DNA of 64,000 bases from Oscillatoriaceae cyanobacterium Prado104 (GTDB lineage: Bacteria; Cyanobacteriota; Cyanobacteriia; Cyanobacteriales; Microcoleaceae). The stretch spans positions 1 through 64,000 of the forward strand of contig JALOON010000018.1 in assembly GCA_025454405.1 (NCBI GenBank), in the 5' to 3' direction. A program made the position numbers and the translations under genes. The notes beneath the pieces were generated by a model, which saw only the letters and a program-made list of their open reading frames with translations, had not been told where the DNA came from and ran no database searches. Below are positions 10,946 through 20,721 of this stretch, one piece after another; within the stretch, counting starts at the first letter, position 1; every line of letters begins with the position of its first letter.

Positions 10946-11365
10946 ATGGGTAGAAAATATATAATTTTTCGTGCCGAAGTGACTGAAGAAGAGGGGGCGG
11001 ACAATCGGTTGTTAGCTCACACAGGGGCTTACACTGATATCCTTGCAGAATATTTTGATTCCACAAACGAACCGATCCCCGCACCCGGATACAGATTGCT
11101 GGAGTTTCACAGCACAGACGGTTCCGGTTCCAGCACTCACTACCGCACTGGAGATTGGGAAGTGGTGAGGGTGGAAGAATATCCAACAGCAATTCCTACT
11201 AACGAGTTTGAAGCGATTGCCGTTTGCTATTGCAAATATGCTCCCGTTCAAACTCCGCTAATACCGATGCCAAAAGGTAAAGTTTCGATCGACTCTTTTG
11301 GTGATGAGTCAGTTTATCAAGAATTCCTCAACAGCGATGCAGTTAAAGATTACACTCCAGTTTAA
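10946..11365 (+). CDS. Small protein of unknown function
   Basis: 139 residues from ATG 10946, starting MGRKYIIFRAEVTEEE. This start is preferred to ATG 10916, which is in the same frame, because GGAGG at 10933-10937 lies eight bases ahead of it. The protein is soluble and beta-rich (YRLLEFHSTDGSG, YRTGDWEVVRVEEYP) with no family I recognise. Its C-terminal coding sequence (about 11310-11332) is echoed in the DNA at 11468-11514, suggesting a local duplication now decayed. Confidence 0.65.
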   Translation: MGRKYIIFRAEVTEEEGADNRLLAHTGAYTDILAEYFDSTNEPIPAPGYRLLEFHSTDGSGSSTHYRTGDWEVVRVEEYPTAIPTNEFEAIAVCYCKYAPVQTPLIPMPKGKVSIDSFGDESVYQEFLNSDAVKDYTPV

Positions 11366-11389
11366 CTAACAGTTAAGCATCCAACCAAA

Positions 11390-11453
11390 GAAACCGGGTT
11401 CTTTACTGAATCTATGAATTACCACCAAAGATTTTAGTAAAAAACCCGGTTTC
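11390..11453. repeat. GAAACCGGGTT inverted repeat
   Basis: gaaaccgggtt at 11390 faces aacccggtttc at 11443 across a 40-base loop. This is one of a family with members at about 25398-25427, 28610-28643, 39500-39575 and 63099-63168. It lies between the unknown gene and its echoed 3' fragment. Confidence 0.75.
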
Positions 11454-11467
11454 TGACCACCCGCGAG

Positions 11468-11514
11468 TAAGTCCTATTTATCAAGAATTGCTCAACAACC
11501 CCGCTACCATTTAA
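11468..11514 (+). pseudogene. Echo of the 3' end of the upstream 139-residue gene
   Basis: Translates as PIYQELLNNPATI then a stop, parallel to SVYQEFLNSDAVKD at the end of the gene at 10946-11365. The core tttatcaagaatt(g/c)ctcaaca differs at one base. It is separated from the parent by the GAAACCGGGTT repeat, so it looks like a remnant of a tandem copy. It overlaps the last codons of the minus-strand regulator gene. Confidence 0.55.
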
Positions 11515-11756
11515 GACTGTTCCTTATCCTCAATTAAGTCGCCCAAATATAACTCGATAAACTTTTCCGCAGCCGGAGGCTCAATTTCTTGAAGAGTCTT
11601 CACAATCTCCCTCACTGTTTCTGCTGTCGGATCTCTAATTTCGTGTACCCAACGGTAAACGCTGCCTCGTTCAATTCCCAAGGCTACTGCGAGTTTATTC
11701 TGGCTAATGCCGTAAATTTCCAACACTTGCCTAAGTGCTTTGCCTGCTTTTCCCAT
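11511..11756 (-). CDS. XRE-family helix-turn-helix regulator
   Basis: 81 residues. Residues 5-65 form a Cro/cI-type HTH: GKALRQVLEIYGISQNKLAV, then ALGIERGSVYRWVHEIRDPT with the recognition helix SVYRWV. A short acidic tail follows. It presumably binds DNA as a dimer; the target is unknown. The gene faces away from the 84-codon gene at 11903, and the 146-bp space between them contains a perfect palindrome (11853-11872) that could be its operator. A broken paralogue sits at 1957-2040. Confidence 0.88.
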   Translation of the reverse strand: MGKAGKALRQVLEIYGISQNKLAVALGIERGSVYRWVHEIRDPTAETVREIVKTLQEIEPPAAEKFIELYLGDLIEDKEQS

Positions 11757-11852
11757 CGTACCTGTGCGTACAGCCTGTCCGTCTAGACAATGGTGTCAGA
11801 GGCTCTTGACTAAGTAAATGTGTACCTAATGGGTTACGTGTTGTACAATGAG

Positions 11853-11872
11853 TGTGATCCATTAGGATCACA
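11853..11872. promoter_or_regulatory. Perfect 8-4-8 palindrome, operator candidate
   Basis: TGTGATCCATTAGGATCACA is a perfect inverted repeat with 8-base arms and a 4-base spacer, in the space between two divergent genes and 31 bases before the ATG at 11903. A second small palindrome (TTGTACAA) lies just upstream at 11841-11848. The half site TGTGA...TCACA recalls CRP boxes, but the arms are ten bases apart rather than six. Confidence 0.5.
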
Positions 11873-11902
11873 TCATCTTGAAATCGAACACAGGTAACAT
11901 CA

Positions 11903-12157
11903 ATGCTGAAAAACTTTTTAAGCGACACCAGCCAAACGTCTACTATTCCTGTCTCCACCGATGTTGTTGATTCCCCCTTGCCCAGTCAAGAACCAGTCAA
12001 ACTACTGGTAGTTGGTTCTCGCCGAGGAGTCCTCAACATCATTTACAGCCTGTTTCACCGGGGTTTTGCCCAAGTACATGAATGGAGTCCTTTGTTACCT
12101 GGGCCAAAGCCAGGTGAAGTAATGAGCATTTTAATCCGACAGATTTCTACTAAGTAG
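11903..12157 (+). CDS. Conserved small cyanobacterial protein
   Basis: 84 residues. The second half (VKLLVVGSRRGVLNIIYSLF, then HRGFAQVHEWSPLLPGPKPG) is a compact conserved unit that I recall from many cyanobacterial genomes with no assigned role. The N-terminal 30 residues are Ser/Thr-rich and probably disordered. It is convergent with glsF and shares the terminator between them. No membrane segment or metal ligands are visible. Confidence 0.75.
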   Translation: MLKNFLSDTSQTSTIPVSTDVVDSPLPSQEPVKLLVVGSRRGVLNIIYSLFHRGFAQVHEWSPLLPGPKPGEVMSILIRQISTK

Positions 12158-12159
12158 AT

Positions 12160-12190
12160 GCAAAAAAAGGGGCAACTTGCGTCGCCCCTC
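12160..12190 (-). terminator. Rho-independent terminator of glsF
   Basis: On the minus strand AGGGGC and GCCCCT pair across a 10-base loop and are followed by a run of seven T (the plus-strand caaaaaaagg at 12161). It lies just after the glsF stop and may also stop the convergent small gene. Confidence 0.8.
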
Positions 12191-12212
12191 CACTATTTAA
12201 CCAACTGTAAAA

Positions 12213-15200
12213 TTAAGCTTCTACAGCAATCTTTTGCTCCGAAGCTTCAGGCGAATTTGCTTCGCTGGGCGGCACGACTTGCCAGAACTTCGGCAAATAT
12301 TCCGACCAATTTGCGAGAATCTTCGCCGCTTTTTTGCTGCCAGTTCGATCGCGCTGCATCTCAATTAATTCTTTCAATTGCGCTTCGCCAGTCGCCGTAC
12401 AAACCCGCTGCATCTTGACAATTTCCCCGTTGACATGTTCGGGAAAAGTTCCGTCTTCATCGAGGAAATAAGCCAAACCGCCAGTCATGCCAGCGCCGAC
12501 ATTCCGGCCTACTTTTCCTAATACGACAATGACACCGCCGGTCATGTATTCGCAGCAGTGATCGCCCGCACCTTCAATGACTGCTTTTGCCATGGAATTG
12601 CGCACCGCAAATCGTTCCCCAGCTTTGCCCGCAGCTAACAGAATGCCTCCCGTCGCGCCGTACAGACAAGTATTGCCGACGATCGAATTTTTCGCAGCAT
12701 CGTAAGTCGCACCAACTGGCGGTTTGATAACAATTTCGCCGCCGTGCATTCCTTTACCAACGTAGTCGTTAGCTTGACCTGCTAAAACTAGCGTCATTCC
12801 CGGTAAATTGAACGCGCCGAAGCTTTGACCTGCTGTACCGGTAAAGTTGAGAGTAATTTGACCGGTAAAACCATTGTTGCCGTATTGTTGCGCGATCGCA
12901 CCGCTAATTCTCGCGCCGACAGTTCGATCGGTATTTACCAATTTTACATTCTTGCTAACGCTGGTTCGATCGGCGATCGCGCTTTGAATCTCAACATCCG
13001 CCAACAATTCATCATCCAATACTGGGCCGTTAGAATGAACGCCACTGTGAACTAAGAAAGAGCGATCGATCTTAGTATCCGGCAACTGCATCAAACAGTC
13101 CAAATTAATTGCTTGGGTTTTAGTTAGTTTCACACCCTCGCGCATCTTCAGCAAATCCGCACGGCCGATGATATCTGTCAGCGATTTGTAACCCAATTTT
13201 GCCAGCAAACTCCGCACTTCTTCTGCTACGAAATAGAAGAAATTAACGACATGTTCCGGCGTACCGGGGAAGCGTTTCCGCAACTCTGCTTTCTGAGTTG
13301 TCACGCCGACGGGACAAGTATTCATGTGACAAACGCGGGCCATAATGCAGCCTTCCGCAATCATCGCCACAGTTCCAAAACCGTATTCTTCAGCACCCAT
13401 CAAAGCGCCGATAACGACATCCCAGCCTGTTTTAAAGCCGCCGTCAACGCGCAGCAAAACTCGATCGCGCAATTTATTTTCCATTAACACTCGGTGTACT
13501 TCTGTCAATCCGAGTTCCCACGGAGAACCCGCGTGCTTGATCGAACTCAGCGGCGAAGCACCCGTACCGCCATCGTGACCGGAAATTTGAATCACGTCAG
13601 CATTTGCCTTGGCCACGCCCGCAGCTACCGTACCGATGCCGACTTCCGACACCAACTTCACCGACACGCCAGCTTTCGGGTTGATTTGATGCAAGTCAAA
13701 AATCAACTGCGCCAAATCTTCGATCGAATAGATGTCGTGGTGCGGCGGAGGCGAAATCAAAGTAACACCCGGTTTCGATCGGCGCAAGTAAGCAATGTAC
13801 TCGCTCACTTTCGGTCCCGGCAATTGACCGCCCTCACCCGGCTTCGCACCTTGTGCGATTTTAATTTCGATTTGTCGGGCGTTCATCAGGTACTCGGGAG
13901 TCACGCCAAAACGCCCGGAAGCTACTTGTTTGATGGCAGAAGAGGCGGTATCGCCGTTTTGCAAGCCTTTCAAGTGAGGTAGAGTTTGTGAGAATCCTGC
14001 TTCGCTCACATCATTTAACACTTTGTAGCGCACCGGGTCTTCGCCGCCCTCGCCCGAGTTGGATTTGCCGCCGATGCGGTTCATCGCGATCGCCAGCGTT
14101 TCGTGGGCTTCCGGGGACAAAGCGCCGAGGGACATTCCGCCCGTCGCAAAGCGCTTGACAATATCGGCTACAGATTCGACTTCTTCGATAGGGATGGAGG
14201 GGCGATCGCTCTTCAAATCCAGCAAATCCCGCAAAGCCGTTACCGGGCGGTTTTCAAGCTGCTGCTTGTAAACTTCGTAATGATCGTAAGCCGTTTTTGA
14301 TTCAGCGGGAGAGTCAGAATTTTTGTCACCAATTGGTGACAGTTTTGCTTGGGCCCCGTTACCGTTACCGTTGCCGTTGCTTTCTTCCCTTCTTCCTTCT
14401 TCCTTCTTCCTTCTTCCTTCATTAAAACCAGCAACAGCCTTGTGCAACGCCTTCGCCATTTCCGGGCTGTTCATGTGGTATTCGCCGCCCCGGCGGTACT
14501 GCACGAAGCCGTAATTTTCCAGCTTTTTCAAGCTCAATTCCGGGAAAGCTTGAGAATGGAAAGACATCACTTCCTGGGCCAATTCCGCCACACTCAAACC
14601 GCCGATCCGAGACACAGTGCCTTTGAAGCCCAACTCTAGCAAATCCGCACCGATCCCGATCGCCTCAAAGATTTGCGCCGCCTGATAGCTAGACAGCAGC
14701 GAAATCCCCATTTTCGACATGATTTTCAGCAAACCGTCTTCTACCGCCTTGCGGTATTTAGCTTGCGCCTGCGTTACGGTAATTTGGGGAACTTTGCCGT
14801 GCTGCATCAAGTTTTGAGTTTTCGGATCGAACCACCAACCGCGCACGCTTGCCAAAGCCAAGTAAGGACAAACAGCCACCGCACCGTAACCAATTAAGCA
14901 AGCAAAATGGTGCGTGCTCCAACATTGCGCCGTATCCACAACCAGCGAAGTCTGCATCCGCAAGCCGTTGTCAATTAAGTGGTGGTGAACCGCACCCACA
15001 GCCAGCAACGGCGGAATGTAAGTTAATTCAGCATTCAAACCCGCAGCAACGCCTGCTGGCGACACTCGATCGCTCAAAATTAGCACCCTTGCGCCCGATC
15101 GCACTGCTGCGTCAGCCTCTTGACAAAGTTGCTCGACTGCGCTTTGCAAACCAGACGGGCCGGTAGCAATTGGGTAAAGCGTTGACAGTTCTTTCGCGGG

Positions 15201-16991
15201 GAAAGACTGTTGGTTTCTCAACCAAGCCAGTTCGCCGTCATTGAGTACGGGAGAATCAATTTTTAGCAGCTTCGCATTTTCCGGGACTGTAGCGAGCAAA
15301 TTGCAGCGCCCGCCCAAAGTCATCGCCACAGACATGACCATTCCCTCGCGCAGGGGGTCGATCGGCGGATTGGTAACTTGAGCGAACCGCTGTTTTAAAT
15401 AGTTGTACAGCAACTGCGGCTTTTCCGACAGCACCGCCAGAGGAATGTCGTCGCCCATGCAGAAAGTCGGTTCTTTGCCCGAACTTGCCATTTCGACGAT
15501 CGTCATGTCCAAATCTTCCGCAGTGTAGCCGAAGGCAATTTGATTTGCCAGCAGCGTTTGCGAGTCAAGGGTTGCAGTTTCGGCAAACGGTTGCGGCTGC
15601 AAGGTTTCGCGGTGTTGTTGCAGCCATGCGCCGTAGGGATGCTGCTGGGCAATCCGCTGTTTGATCTGCCAATTTTTGAGGATTTCTTGAGTTTCCAAGT
15701 CAACGGCGATCGTTTGTCCGGGTCCCAAACGGCCTTTTTCCACAATATCTGCTTCGGGCAAATCGATCACACCGGCTTCGGAAGCCACAATTACCAAACC
15801 ATCTTTAGTAATGCAGTAGCGGGCGGGCCGCAAACCATTGCGATCGAGCGCTGCACCGACTTGTTTGCCATCGCTGTAAACTAACAGTGCCGGGCCGTCC
15901 CAAGGTTCTTGAAAACCGCTGCAATATTCGTAAAAATCGACAATTTCAGGATAGGGTGCCAAATCCGGCTGATTTTTGTAAGCTTCCGGCACCATAATCG
16001 TCAAAGCTTCCGATGGAGAACGGCCGGAATGTACCAACAGTTCCATCACGTTGTCCAAGTTTGCCGAATCGCTGCTGTCGGGATTGACAATCGGGTTGAA
16101 AGTTTTGAGATCCGCTTCACTCCAATTGGGATGAGTCAAATCGGCTTGCCGCGCCCTCATCCAAGTGATGTTGCCCAACAGTGTGTTAATCTCGCCGTTG
16201 TGTCCCAGCAAGCGCATCGGCTGGGCGAGGTGCCAGCGGGGCATCGTGTTGGTGCTGAAGCGGCGGTGGTAGACGGCAAAAGCGCTTTTGTAAGCGGGAT
16301 TTTTCAGATCTAGGTAAAATTCTCCGAGGACGGCCGATCGCACCATGCCTTTATAGACGATCGTGCGGCAGGAGAACGAACAAGTGTAAAATTCGTTGCG
16401 GGTGAAGTTGGGAAGTTCGGACAGCGAGTGTCCGATCGCGCGGCGGGCTAGAAATAACTGGCGATCGAGCTCATCTCCCTGGAATTCCGAGGAACTGACA
16501 ATTACTTGTTCGATTTGAGGCTGATTTTCGCGCGCTTGCGGGCCCAAAACTTCCGGGTTTACGGGAACGATCCGCCATCCCAACAGCGTCAACCCGCGTT
16601 GGGTCAAAATTTCTCCGACAACCTGTTTGGCTGCGGCAGCTTGCTTTGCATCTGGAGATAGAAACAGCATCCCCACCCCGCAGTTTTCCCGCGCCGGCGG
16701 TACAATTCCCTGTTCTGCGAACCAAGCATCCAGCAATTCCCAAGGAATCGCCGTCATCAAACCCGCACCGTCACCGGAATCTCGATCGGCACTGCAACCG
16801 CCCCGGTGTTCCAGACAAGTCAAAGCCGGCAAAGCTTTTTCAATCAGCGAGTGAGTTGCTTTGCCGCTTTGGTTGGCAATAAAGCCGACACCGCAGGCAT
16901 CTCTTTCTTCCACCAGCCAGCTTTGACCGGCATACGGAAATCCTCGTTCACCCTGATGTAAATTTTGGTTGCGATCGGTCGTGTTACCCAT
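12213..16991 (-). CDS. glsF: Ferredoxin-dependent glutamate synthase (Fd-GOGAT)
   Basis: The 1,592-residue enzyme makes two glutamates from glutamine and 2-oxoglutarate with electrons from ferredoxin, the second step of ammonium assimilation. A 32-residue propeptide precedes Cys33 (DACGVGF), the class II amidotransferase nucleophile. [19 protein letters not shown] and WELLDAW match the plant-type Fd enzyme rather than NADPH GltB. The FMN domain has [13 protein letters not shown], and [15 protein letters not shown] supplies the C-x5-C-x4-C ligands of a 3Fe-4S cluster. The C-terminal beta-helix is complete. An insert of about 45 residues (from about residue 856) before YDHYEVYKQ starts with [11 protein letters not shown], encoded by a genomic heptanucleotide repeat. 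No GTA-N8-TAC NtcA site was found upstream. Confidence 0.96.
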   Translation of the reverse strand: MGNTTDRNQNLHQGERGFPYAGQSWLVEERDACGVGFIANQSGKATHSLIEKALPALTCLEHRGGCSADRDSGDGAGLMTAIPWELLDAWFAEQGIVPPARENCGVGMLFLSPDAKQAAAAKQVVGEILTQRGLTLLGWRIVPVNPEVLGPQARENQPQIEQVIVSSSEFQGDELDRQLFLARRAIGHSLSELPNFTRNEFYTCSFSCRTIVYKGMVRSAVLGEFYLDLKNPAYKSAFAVYHRRFSTNTMPRWHLAQPMRLLGHNGEINTLLGNITWMRARQADLTHPNWSEADLKTFNPIVNPDSSDSANLDNVMELLVHSGRSPSEALTIMVPEAYKNQPDLAPYPEIVDFYEYCSGFQEPWDGPALLVYSDGKQVGAALDRNGLRPARYCITKDGLVIVASEAGVIDLPEADIVEKGRLGPGQTIAVDLETQEILKNWQIKQRIAQQHPYGAWLQQHRETLQPQPFAETATLDSQTLLANQIAFGYTAEDLDMTIVEMASSGKEPTFCMGDDIPLAVLSEKPQLLYNYLKQRFAQVTNPPIDPLREGMVMSVAMTLGGRCNLLATVPENAKLLKIDSPVLNDGELAWLRNQQSFPAKELSTLYPIATGPSGLQSAVEQLCQEADAAVRSGARVLILSDRVSPAGVAAGLNAELTYIPPLLAVGAVHHHLIDNGLRMQTSLVVDTAQCWSTHHFACLIGYGAVAVCPYLALASVRGWWFDPKTQNLMQHGKVPQITVTQAQAKYRKAVEDGLLKIMSKMGISLLSSYQAAQIFEAIGIGADLLELGFKGTVSRIGGLSVAELAQEVMSFHSQAFPELSLKKLENYGFVQYRRGGEYHMNSPEMAKALHKAVAGFNEGRRKKEEGRREESNGNGNGNGAQAKLSPIGDKNSDSPAESKTAYDHYEVYKQQLENRPVTALRDLLDLKSDRPSIPIEEVESVADIVKRFATGGMSLGALSPEAHETLAIAMNRIGGKSNSGEGGEDPVRYKVLNDVSEAGFSQTLPHLKGLQNGDTASSAIKQVASGRFGVTPEYLMNARQIEIKIAQGAKPGEGGQLPGPKVSEYIAYLRRSKPGVTLISPPPHHDIYSIEDLAQLIFDLHQINPKAGVSVKLVSEVGIGTVAAGVAKANADVIQISGHDGGTGASPLSSIKHAGSPWELGLTEVHRVLMENKLRDRVLLRVDGGFKTGWDVVIGALMGAEEYGFGTVAMIAEGCIMARVCHMNTCPVGVTTQKAELRKRFPGTPEHVVNFFYFVAEEVRSLLAKLGYKSLTDIIGRADLLKMREGVKLTKTQAINLDCLMQLPDTKIDRSFLVHSGVHSNGPVLDDELLADVEIQSAIADRTSVSKNVKLVNTDRTVGARISGAIAQQYGNNGFTGQITLNFTGTAGQSFGAFNLPGMTLVLAGQANDYVGKGMHGGEIVIKPPVGATYDAAKNSIVGNTCLYGATGGILLAAGKAGERFAVRNSMAKAVIEGAGDHCCEYMTGGVIVVLGKVGRNVGAGMTGGLAYFLDEDGTFPEHVNGEIVKMQRVCTATGEAQLKELIEMQRDRTGSKKAAKILANWSEYLPKFWQVVPPSEANSPEASEQKIAVEA
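14391..14420. repeat. Heptanucleotide repeat inside glsF
   Basis: About four copies of the 7-bp unit cttcttc/gaagaag lie within the glsF reading frame and encode Arg/Lys/Glu-rich sequence. The block ends in ttccttcat exactly like the intergenic arrays at 49645-49681 and 52650-52680, so it is the same short tandemly repeated family. Confidence 0.85.
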
Positions 16992-17654
16992 GTTGATTGA
17001 ATAGTATTTCTCTGTGTGATTGTTTTGTGTCGTTATGCTTTGGAAGGAAAGAGCTGCCCAGCGGTGAAAAAAGTTGACTCTTTAAGCTGTAAAGAACCAG
17101 CAGATTTAATTAAAGATGAACTTTGATGCTGGCAGTATCCTGCCGTAAAACCCTGTTTTGGAGATCTCAAATTATCTCGATCGATTAGCTTTGCGGAATG
17201 TCTCATAGAATACGCTGCTGCGATCGAGCAATAATTCCTTTGACCGTCGCCACTGACGATCGCCACTTTGCCGCAAGAACTCTGGGGGCGATCGATGGAA
17301 TTGCTCGACTGCTGCTGCAGATAGAAAATTCACCTACTCGCGATCGGGTTGGTGCATTGTAGCAGGGCAGTCTGCCACCTGTGAAGCACTGCTTTAACAT
17401 TATGTGGCTAACTTTTCAGGCATGAATATTAAGTTTATCAAAAAAAATCGAAATTTTGAGTTCTGTGGTGGTAATGAAGGTCGGCGGTGCGATCGAACCC
17501 AACCATCCCGTGAGAAATCGAGTGCGGGTGCGTTGCCAAAAATATGCTACAAACAGACAGTTTCTCCACAAAACTCTTAAAAAGCAGAACTTGAATATGC
17601 TGAGTTCGTTATTCGAGTTCTACCTCGAATCCCAAAAGTTATAGGTTGTTAGCT
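16992..17654. other. Intergenic region upstream of glsF and the glycosidase gene
   Basis: Divergent promoter space for glsF (minus) and the exported glycosidase (plus). It has several HIP1-like gatcg words and small open frames without ribosome sites. I see no convincing promoter, riboswitch or NtcA box. Confidence 0.6.
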
Positions 17655-20249
17655 GTGAAAAGCAAATTGTTCGATCGCCCTTCAATACCGTCAGTCTCAA
17701 TATTGCCAATTTTGGCGATCGCCCTTGTCTGCTGCCCGAATCCACCGGGGAAAGCGCAATCATCCGAGAATGCTGGGTTAATTCACGATCGCGGGATCTG
17801 TCGCGCAAGCAGGCTGATATTGGGCAGTACCACAACCGACAATCCTGTAGGGGCGGGTTCGCCAACAAATTTAAACGCAGCAAACAGGTTAAATAAACCC
17901 GCCCCAACCCCACTAAAAACCCCAATTGACATTGCTGCAAGATCTGAATTACAACCGACTGCTGCCAAGATTCTCAACAATCCTGTAGGGGCGGGTTCGC
18001 CAACAAATTTAAGCGCAGCAGATAGGTTAAATAAACCCGCCCCCACCCCACGAACAACCCCAATTGACATTGCTGCAAGATCTGAATTAAAGCCGACTGT
18101 TGCCAAGATTCTCAACAATCCTGTAGGGGCGGGTTCGCCAACAAATTTAAACGCAGCAGATAGGTTGAATAAACCCGCCCCCACCCCACGAACAACCCCA
18201 ATTGACATTGCTGCAAGATATGAATTAAAACCGACTGCAAATTTGTTGTCCCTTGGGTTAATTGACGATCTCGCAGTCCGCCGGGGAATCAATTCCCCGT
18301 CTCATAGCGAAAGTCGGTTAAAACCGACTGAAAGATTATCGCTTTTTCCCAGCTCGATCGCAGCAACAGAGTCTTCTTCCTTCCCCGTGAGTCAAGTTGT
18401 ACCGCCTGCAAGCAATATCAGACAAGGCCGCCAAGTCTCTATCAACGGGCGAGTTATTTCCTTGGCTTGGACTCAACAACCGGCAAGCAGCACTTCAACA
18501 AACATCCGAACCTGGATTGCCGATGTTGGCTTGATGCAAAGTGCGGGAGTGGATTTGCTCAATACCGCTGACAGTAGCAGACAACCGGTGCAGTGGTTTG
18601 CCGTATCTTTAACCGAGGCTCGAAGTTTGGCAGTGCGATCGACCGCCAACTATCGCTATTTAGATGTGACAGATTTTGCCAGACAGGCGGGCTGGCAGAT
18701 ATCCGCCGATGGGAATACTTTGAGAATTACCTCTCAAACTGCCAGAATTAGCGGCATCCGGCAAGCACCGAGAGATGGGGGCGATCGCATTGTAGTAGAT
18801 CTCGATCGGCCCGCCCCCTGGCAAGTTAACTTTGGCGGTACGCCCAGCCCTGCCCCGACTCCCGCACCCAGAGATACGCCAGACGACCCGACAAAGCCCG
18901 TTCCTGCGCGACCTCACACGGTTTCACCGCTAAACCCCGAAACGCAAGACGACCCAACCAAACCCACCCTCCCGCTTCCAGTAGCGCCCGCTGCAGCGCC
19001 GATCGGTCAGGAATGGTCGATCGTCCTTGATGCTGGGGTCGATCGAGCTTTAATGCAGCGCGTTTTTCAAACTACCAAACAAGTTTTGTCTCTGAGAGTC
19101 GAACCTGCTGGCAGTCAAACGAGAGTGAGAGTTACTATTCCTTTAGGCTGGCGTCCCCAAGTATTTAGTTTGGGAAATCCGAATCGGTTAGTTATCGATA
19201 TTCGCCCGGATTGGCTGGTAGAAAAAAACATTGTTTGGGTTCCCGGAGTGCGGTGGCGGCAGCAATATCAAAATTTAGGAACTTCGCGTTTTCCTGTAGT
19301 TTTTTTAGAAGTCAACCCGCGCCAAACAGGAGTGAGAATTCGACCGATCCTCAGCAATCCGCCGACCGATCGGGGTACTGCACCTTTGTTACAAACAGCG
19401 GAACTTGCGGGAACGGCTGCTGCGATTAATGCGGGATTTTTTAATCGGATAAATCGACTGGCTTTAGGTGCAGTGCGGCGCGACAATAAATGGCTGGCAG
19501 GACCGATTTTAAATCGGGGGGCAGTTGCTTGGAACGATCGCGGAGAATTTATTATCGATCGCCTGACTTTGCAAGAAACTTTGATAACTCAAACCGGACA
19601 GCGATTGCCAATTTCTCATTTAAATAGCGCCTACGTTCAATCGGGAATCGGCCGCTACACTCCCGATTGGGGAACGACTTACACTCCGTTTTCCGATAAT
19701 GAAATAGTTGTGACTGTAGCGGGCGATCGAGTTGTCAGTCAATCTCCCGGCGGTGCGGCGGGACAAACGAATTTTCCGATTCCTGCAGGCGGTTATATTT
19801 TAGCTTTGCGTTCTAATTTATCCCCTGCCTCTCAATTGACTGGCGGCACTTTATTGCGCGTGGAAACTAACACAATTCCTGCGGATTTCAACCGCTTTCC
19901 TTACATTTTGGGCGGCGGGCCGGTGTTAGTAAAAAACAGTAGAGTAGTTTTGGATGCTCGGGCTGAAGGGTTTAGCGATGCTTACGTCAGACAAACAGCA
20001 ATTAGAAGCGCGATCGGGCGTACTGCTGCGGGGAATTTGCTAATTGTAGCGGTGCACAATCGTGCGGGCGGGACCGGACCAAATTTTGCGGAACTCGCGC
20101 AGATTTTGCAGCAAATGGGTGCTGTGGAAGCTTTAAATTTGGATGGGGGAAGTTCGACGAGTTTGTATTTGGGAGGGAGTTTGCTCGATCGACCGCCATC
20201 AACTGCTGCTAGAGTGCATAATGCGATCGGTGTTTTTATTCAGCCTTAA
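17655..20249 (+). CDS. Exported phosphodiester glycosidase family (NAGPA-type) protein
   Basis: About 864 residues from GTG 17655 (AGG nine bases upstream; TTG 17646 is also open). The N-terminus has a signal sequence (VSILPILAIALVCCP). Residues 60-230 are made of a 46-residue unit repeated three times (NPVGAGSPTNLNAADRLNKP) followed by other repeat-derived sequence. Then come an AMIN/copper-amine-oxidase-N-like region (WFAVSLTEARSLAV), a Pro-rich linker and a second domain. The C-terminal 330 residues have the NAGPA fold: AAINAGFFN, GGGPVLVKN, RSAIGRT, NLDGGSSTSLYL. Homologous domains cleave phosphodiester-linked sugars. Probably periplasmic, acting on envelope glycans (inference). Confidence 0.88.
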   Translation: MKSKLFDRPSIPSVSILPILAIALVCCPNPPGKAQSSENAGLIHDRGICRASRLILGSTTTDNPVGAGSPTNLNAANRLNKPAPTPLKTPIDIAARSELQPTAAKILNNPVGAGSPTNLSAADRLNKPAPTPRTTPIDIAARSELKPTVAKILNNPVGAGSPTNLNAADRLNKPAPTPRTTPIDIAARYELKPTANLLSLGLIDDLAVRRGINSPSHSESRLKPTERLSLFPSSIAATESSSFPVSQVVPPASNIRQGRQVSINGRVISLAWTQQPASSTSTNIRTWIADVGLMQSAGVDLLNTADSSRQPVQWFAVSLTEARSLAVRSTANYRYLDVTDFARQAGWQISADGNTLRITSQTARISGIRQAPRDGGDRIVVDLDRPAPWQVNFGGTPSPAPTPAPRDTPDDPTKPVPARPHTVSPLNPETQDDPTKPTLPLPVAPAAAPIGQEWSIVLDAGVDRALMQRVFQTTKQVLSLRVEPAGSQTRVRVTIPLGWRPQVFSLGNPNRLVIDIRPDWLVEKNIVWVPGVRWRQQYQNLGTSRFPVVFLEVNPRQTGVRIRPILSNPPTDRGTAPLLQTAELAGTAAAINAGFFNRINRLALGAVRRDNKWLAGPILNRGAVAWNDRGEFIIDRLTLQETLITQTGQRLPISHLNSAYVQSGIGRYTPDWGTTYTPFSDNEIVVTVAGDRVVSQSPGGAAGQTNFPIPAGGYILALRSNLSPASQLTGGTLLRVETNTIPADFNRFPYILGGGPVLVKNSRVVLDARAEGFSDAYVRQTAIRSAIGRTAAGNLLIVAVHNRAGGTGPNFAELAQILQQMGAVEALNLDGGSSTSLYLGGSLLDRPPSTAARVHNAIGVFIQP
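17841..18235 (+). repeat. 138-bp tandem repeat in frame within the glycosidase gene
   Basis: Copies begin at 17841, 17979 and 18117, exactly 138 bp (46 codons) apart, the last one incomplete. Each carries the core of the dispersed element seen at 2313-2435, so a genomic repeat has been amplified inside a reading frame. Directly after it (18270-18330), further palindromes (ggggaatcaattcccc, agtcggttaaaaccgact) are also translated. Confidence 0.92.
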
Positions 20250-20265
20250 TATCGCATGGGAAAAT

Positions 20266-20308
20266 TCGAGGCAGAGGCTCTGCGCTACCAGGCAGAGCCT
20301 GGTAACGA
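20266..20308. repeat. Palindromic repeat (gaggctctgc / ccaggcagagcctgg)
   Basis: Two small inverted repeats, gcagaggctctgc and taccaggcagagcctggta, stand directly after the glycosidase gene. They share the gaggctctgcc word with the pair at 38331-38459. Confidence 0.65.
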
Positions 20309-20407
20309 GTGCCAGTAGAAGCTTAGTAATAAGTAGAACGATTAGAACAGTAGTAGAACAAGTAGAAGAGTAGAGCCAAAAAGTATTTAAGTCAGATTTG
20401 GAAGAAA

Positions 20408-20471
20408 CCCTTCTTCCTTCTTCCTTCTTCCTTCTTCCTTCTTCCTTCTTCCTTCTTCCTTCTTCCTTCTT
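20408..20471. repeat. Heptanucleotide tandem repeat (cttcttc)n
   Basis: About nine head-to-tail copies of cttcttc between the glycosidase gene and the small gene on the minus strand. Same family as the arrays at 14391, 40322, 49645 and 52650. Confidence 0.9.
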
Positions 20472-20472
20472 T

Positions 20473-20721
20473 TTACGCAACTTTCCTGTCGTTGAAATGA
20501 GAACGTTGTCCGTCCTCCGTCGATATTAAATTCCAGCCTTGAGTGCTCAGTTTTTGATAAGTTGCCCACCCTTTAGAACCACCCGGTTCGCGGTAGTCAG
20601 GGGCGGCGTACTGAGGAAAAGACGTGTAGGGACGCCATCCTTGCTGGGGTTCTGTACGCAAGTGCAAGATTTTGTCTCCGTTGCCTCCCAATCTGGGCAA
20701 CCAACACATTTGTTTCAGCAT
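20473..20721 (-). CDS. Small protein of unknown function
   Basis: 82 residues (MLKQMCWLPRLGGNGDKILH...). It is accepted as a gene because AAAGGAG lies eight bases before the ATG at 20721, a much better ribosome site than most in this window, and the composition is protein-like (aromatic and Gly/Pro-rich: YREPGGSKGWATYQKLSTQG). No family is recognised and there are no Cys pairs or membrane spans. Its stop lies right at the heptanucleotide array. Confidence 0.6.
   Translation of the reverse strand: MLKQMCWLPRLGGNGDKILHLRTEPQQGWRPYTSFPQYAAPDYREPGGSKGWATYQKLSTQGWNLISTEDGQRSHFNDRKVA

Noticed and set aside
16992..17654. NtcA site for glsF
   Set aside because: No GTA-N8-TAC word was found on reading the region, although regulation by nitrogen would be expected.
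17841..18235. CRISPR-like spaced repeats
   Set aside because: Units are contiguous 138-bp coding tandem repeats without unique spacers, and no cas genes are present.
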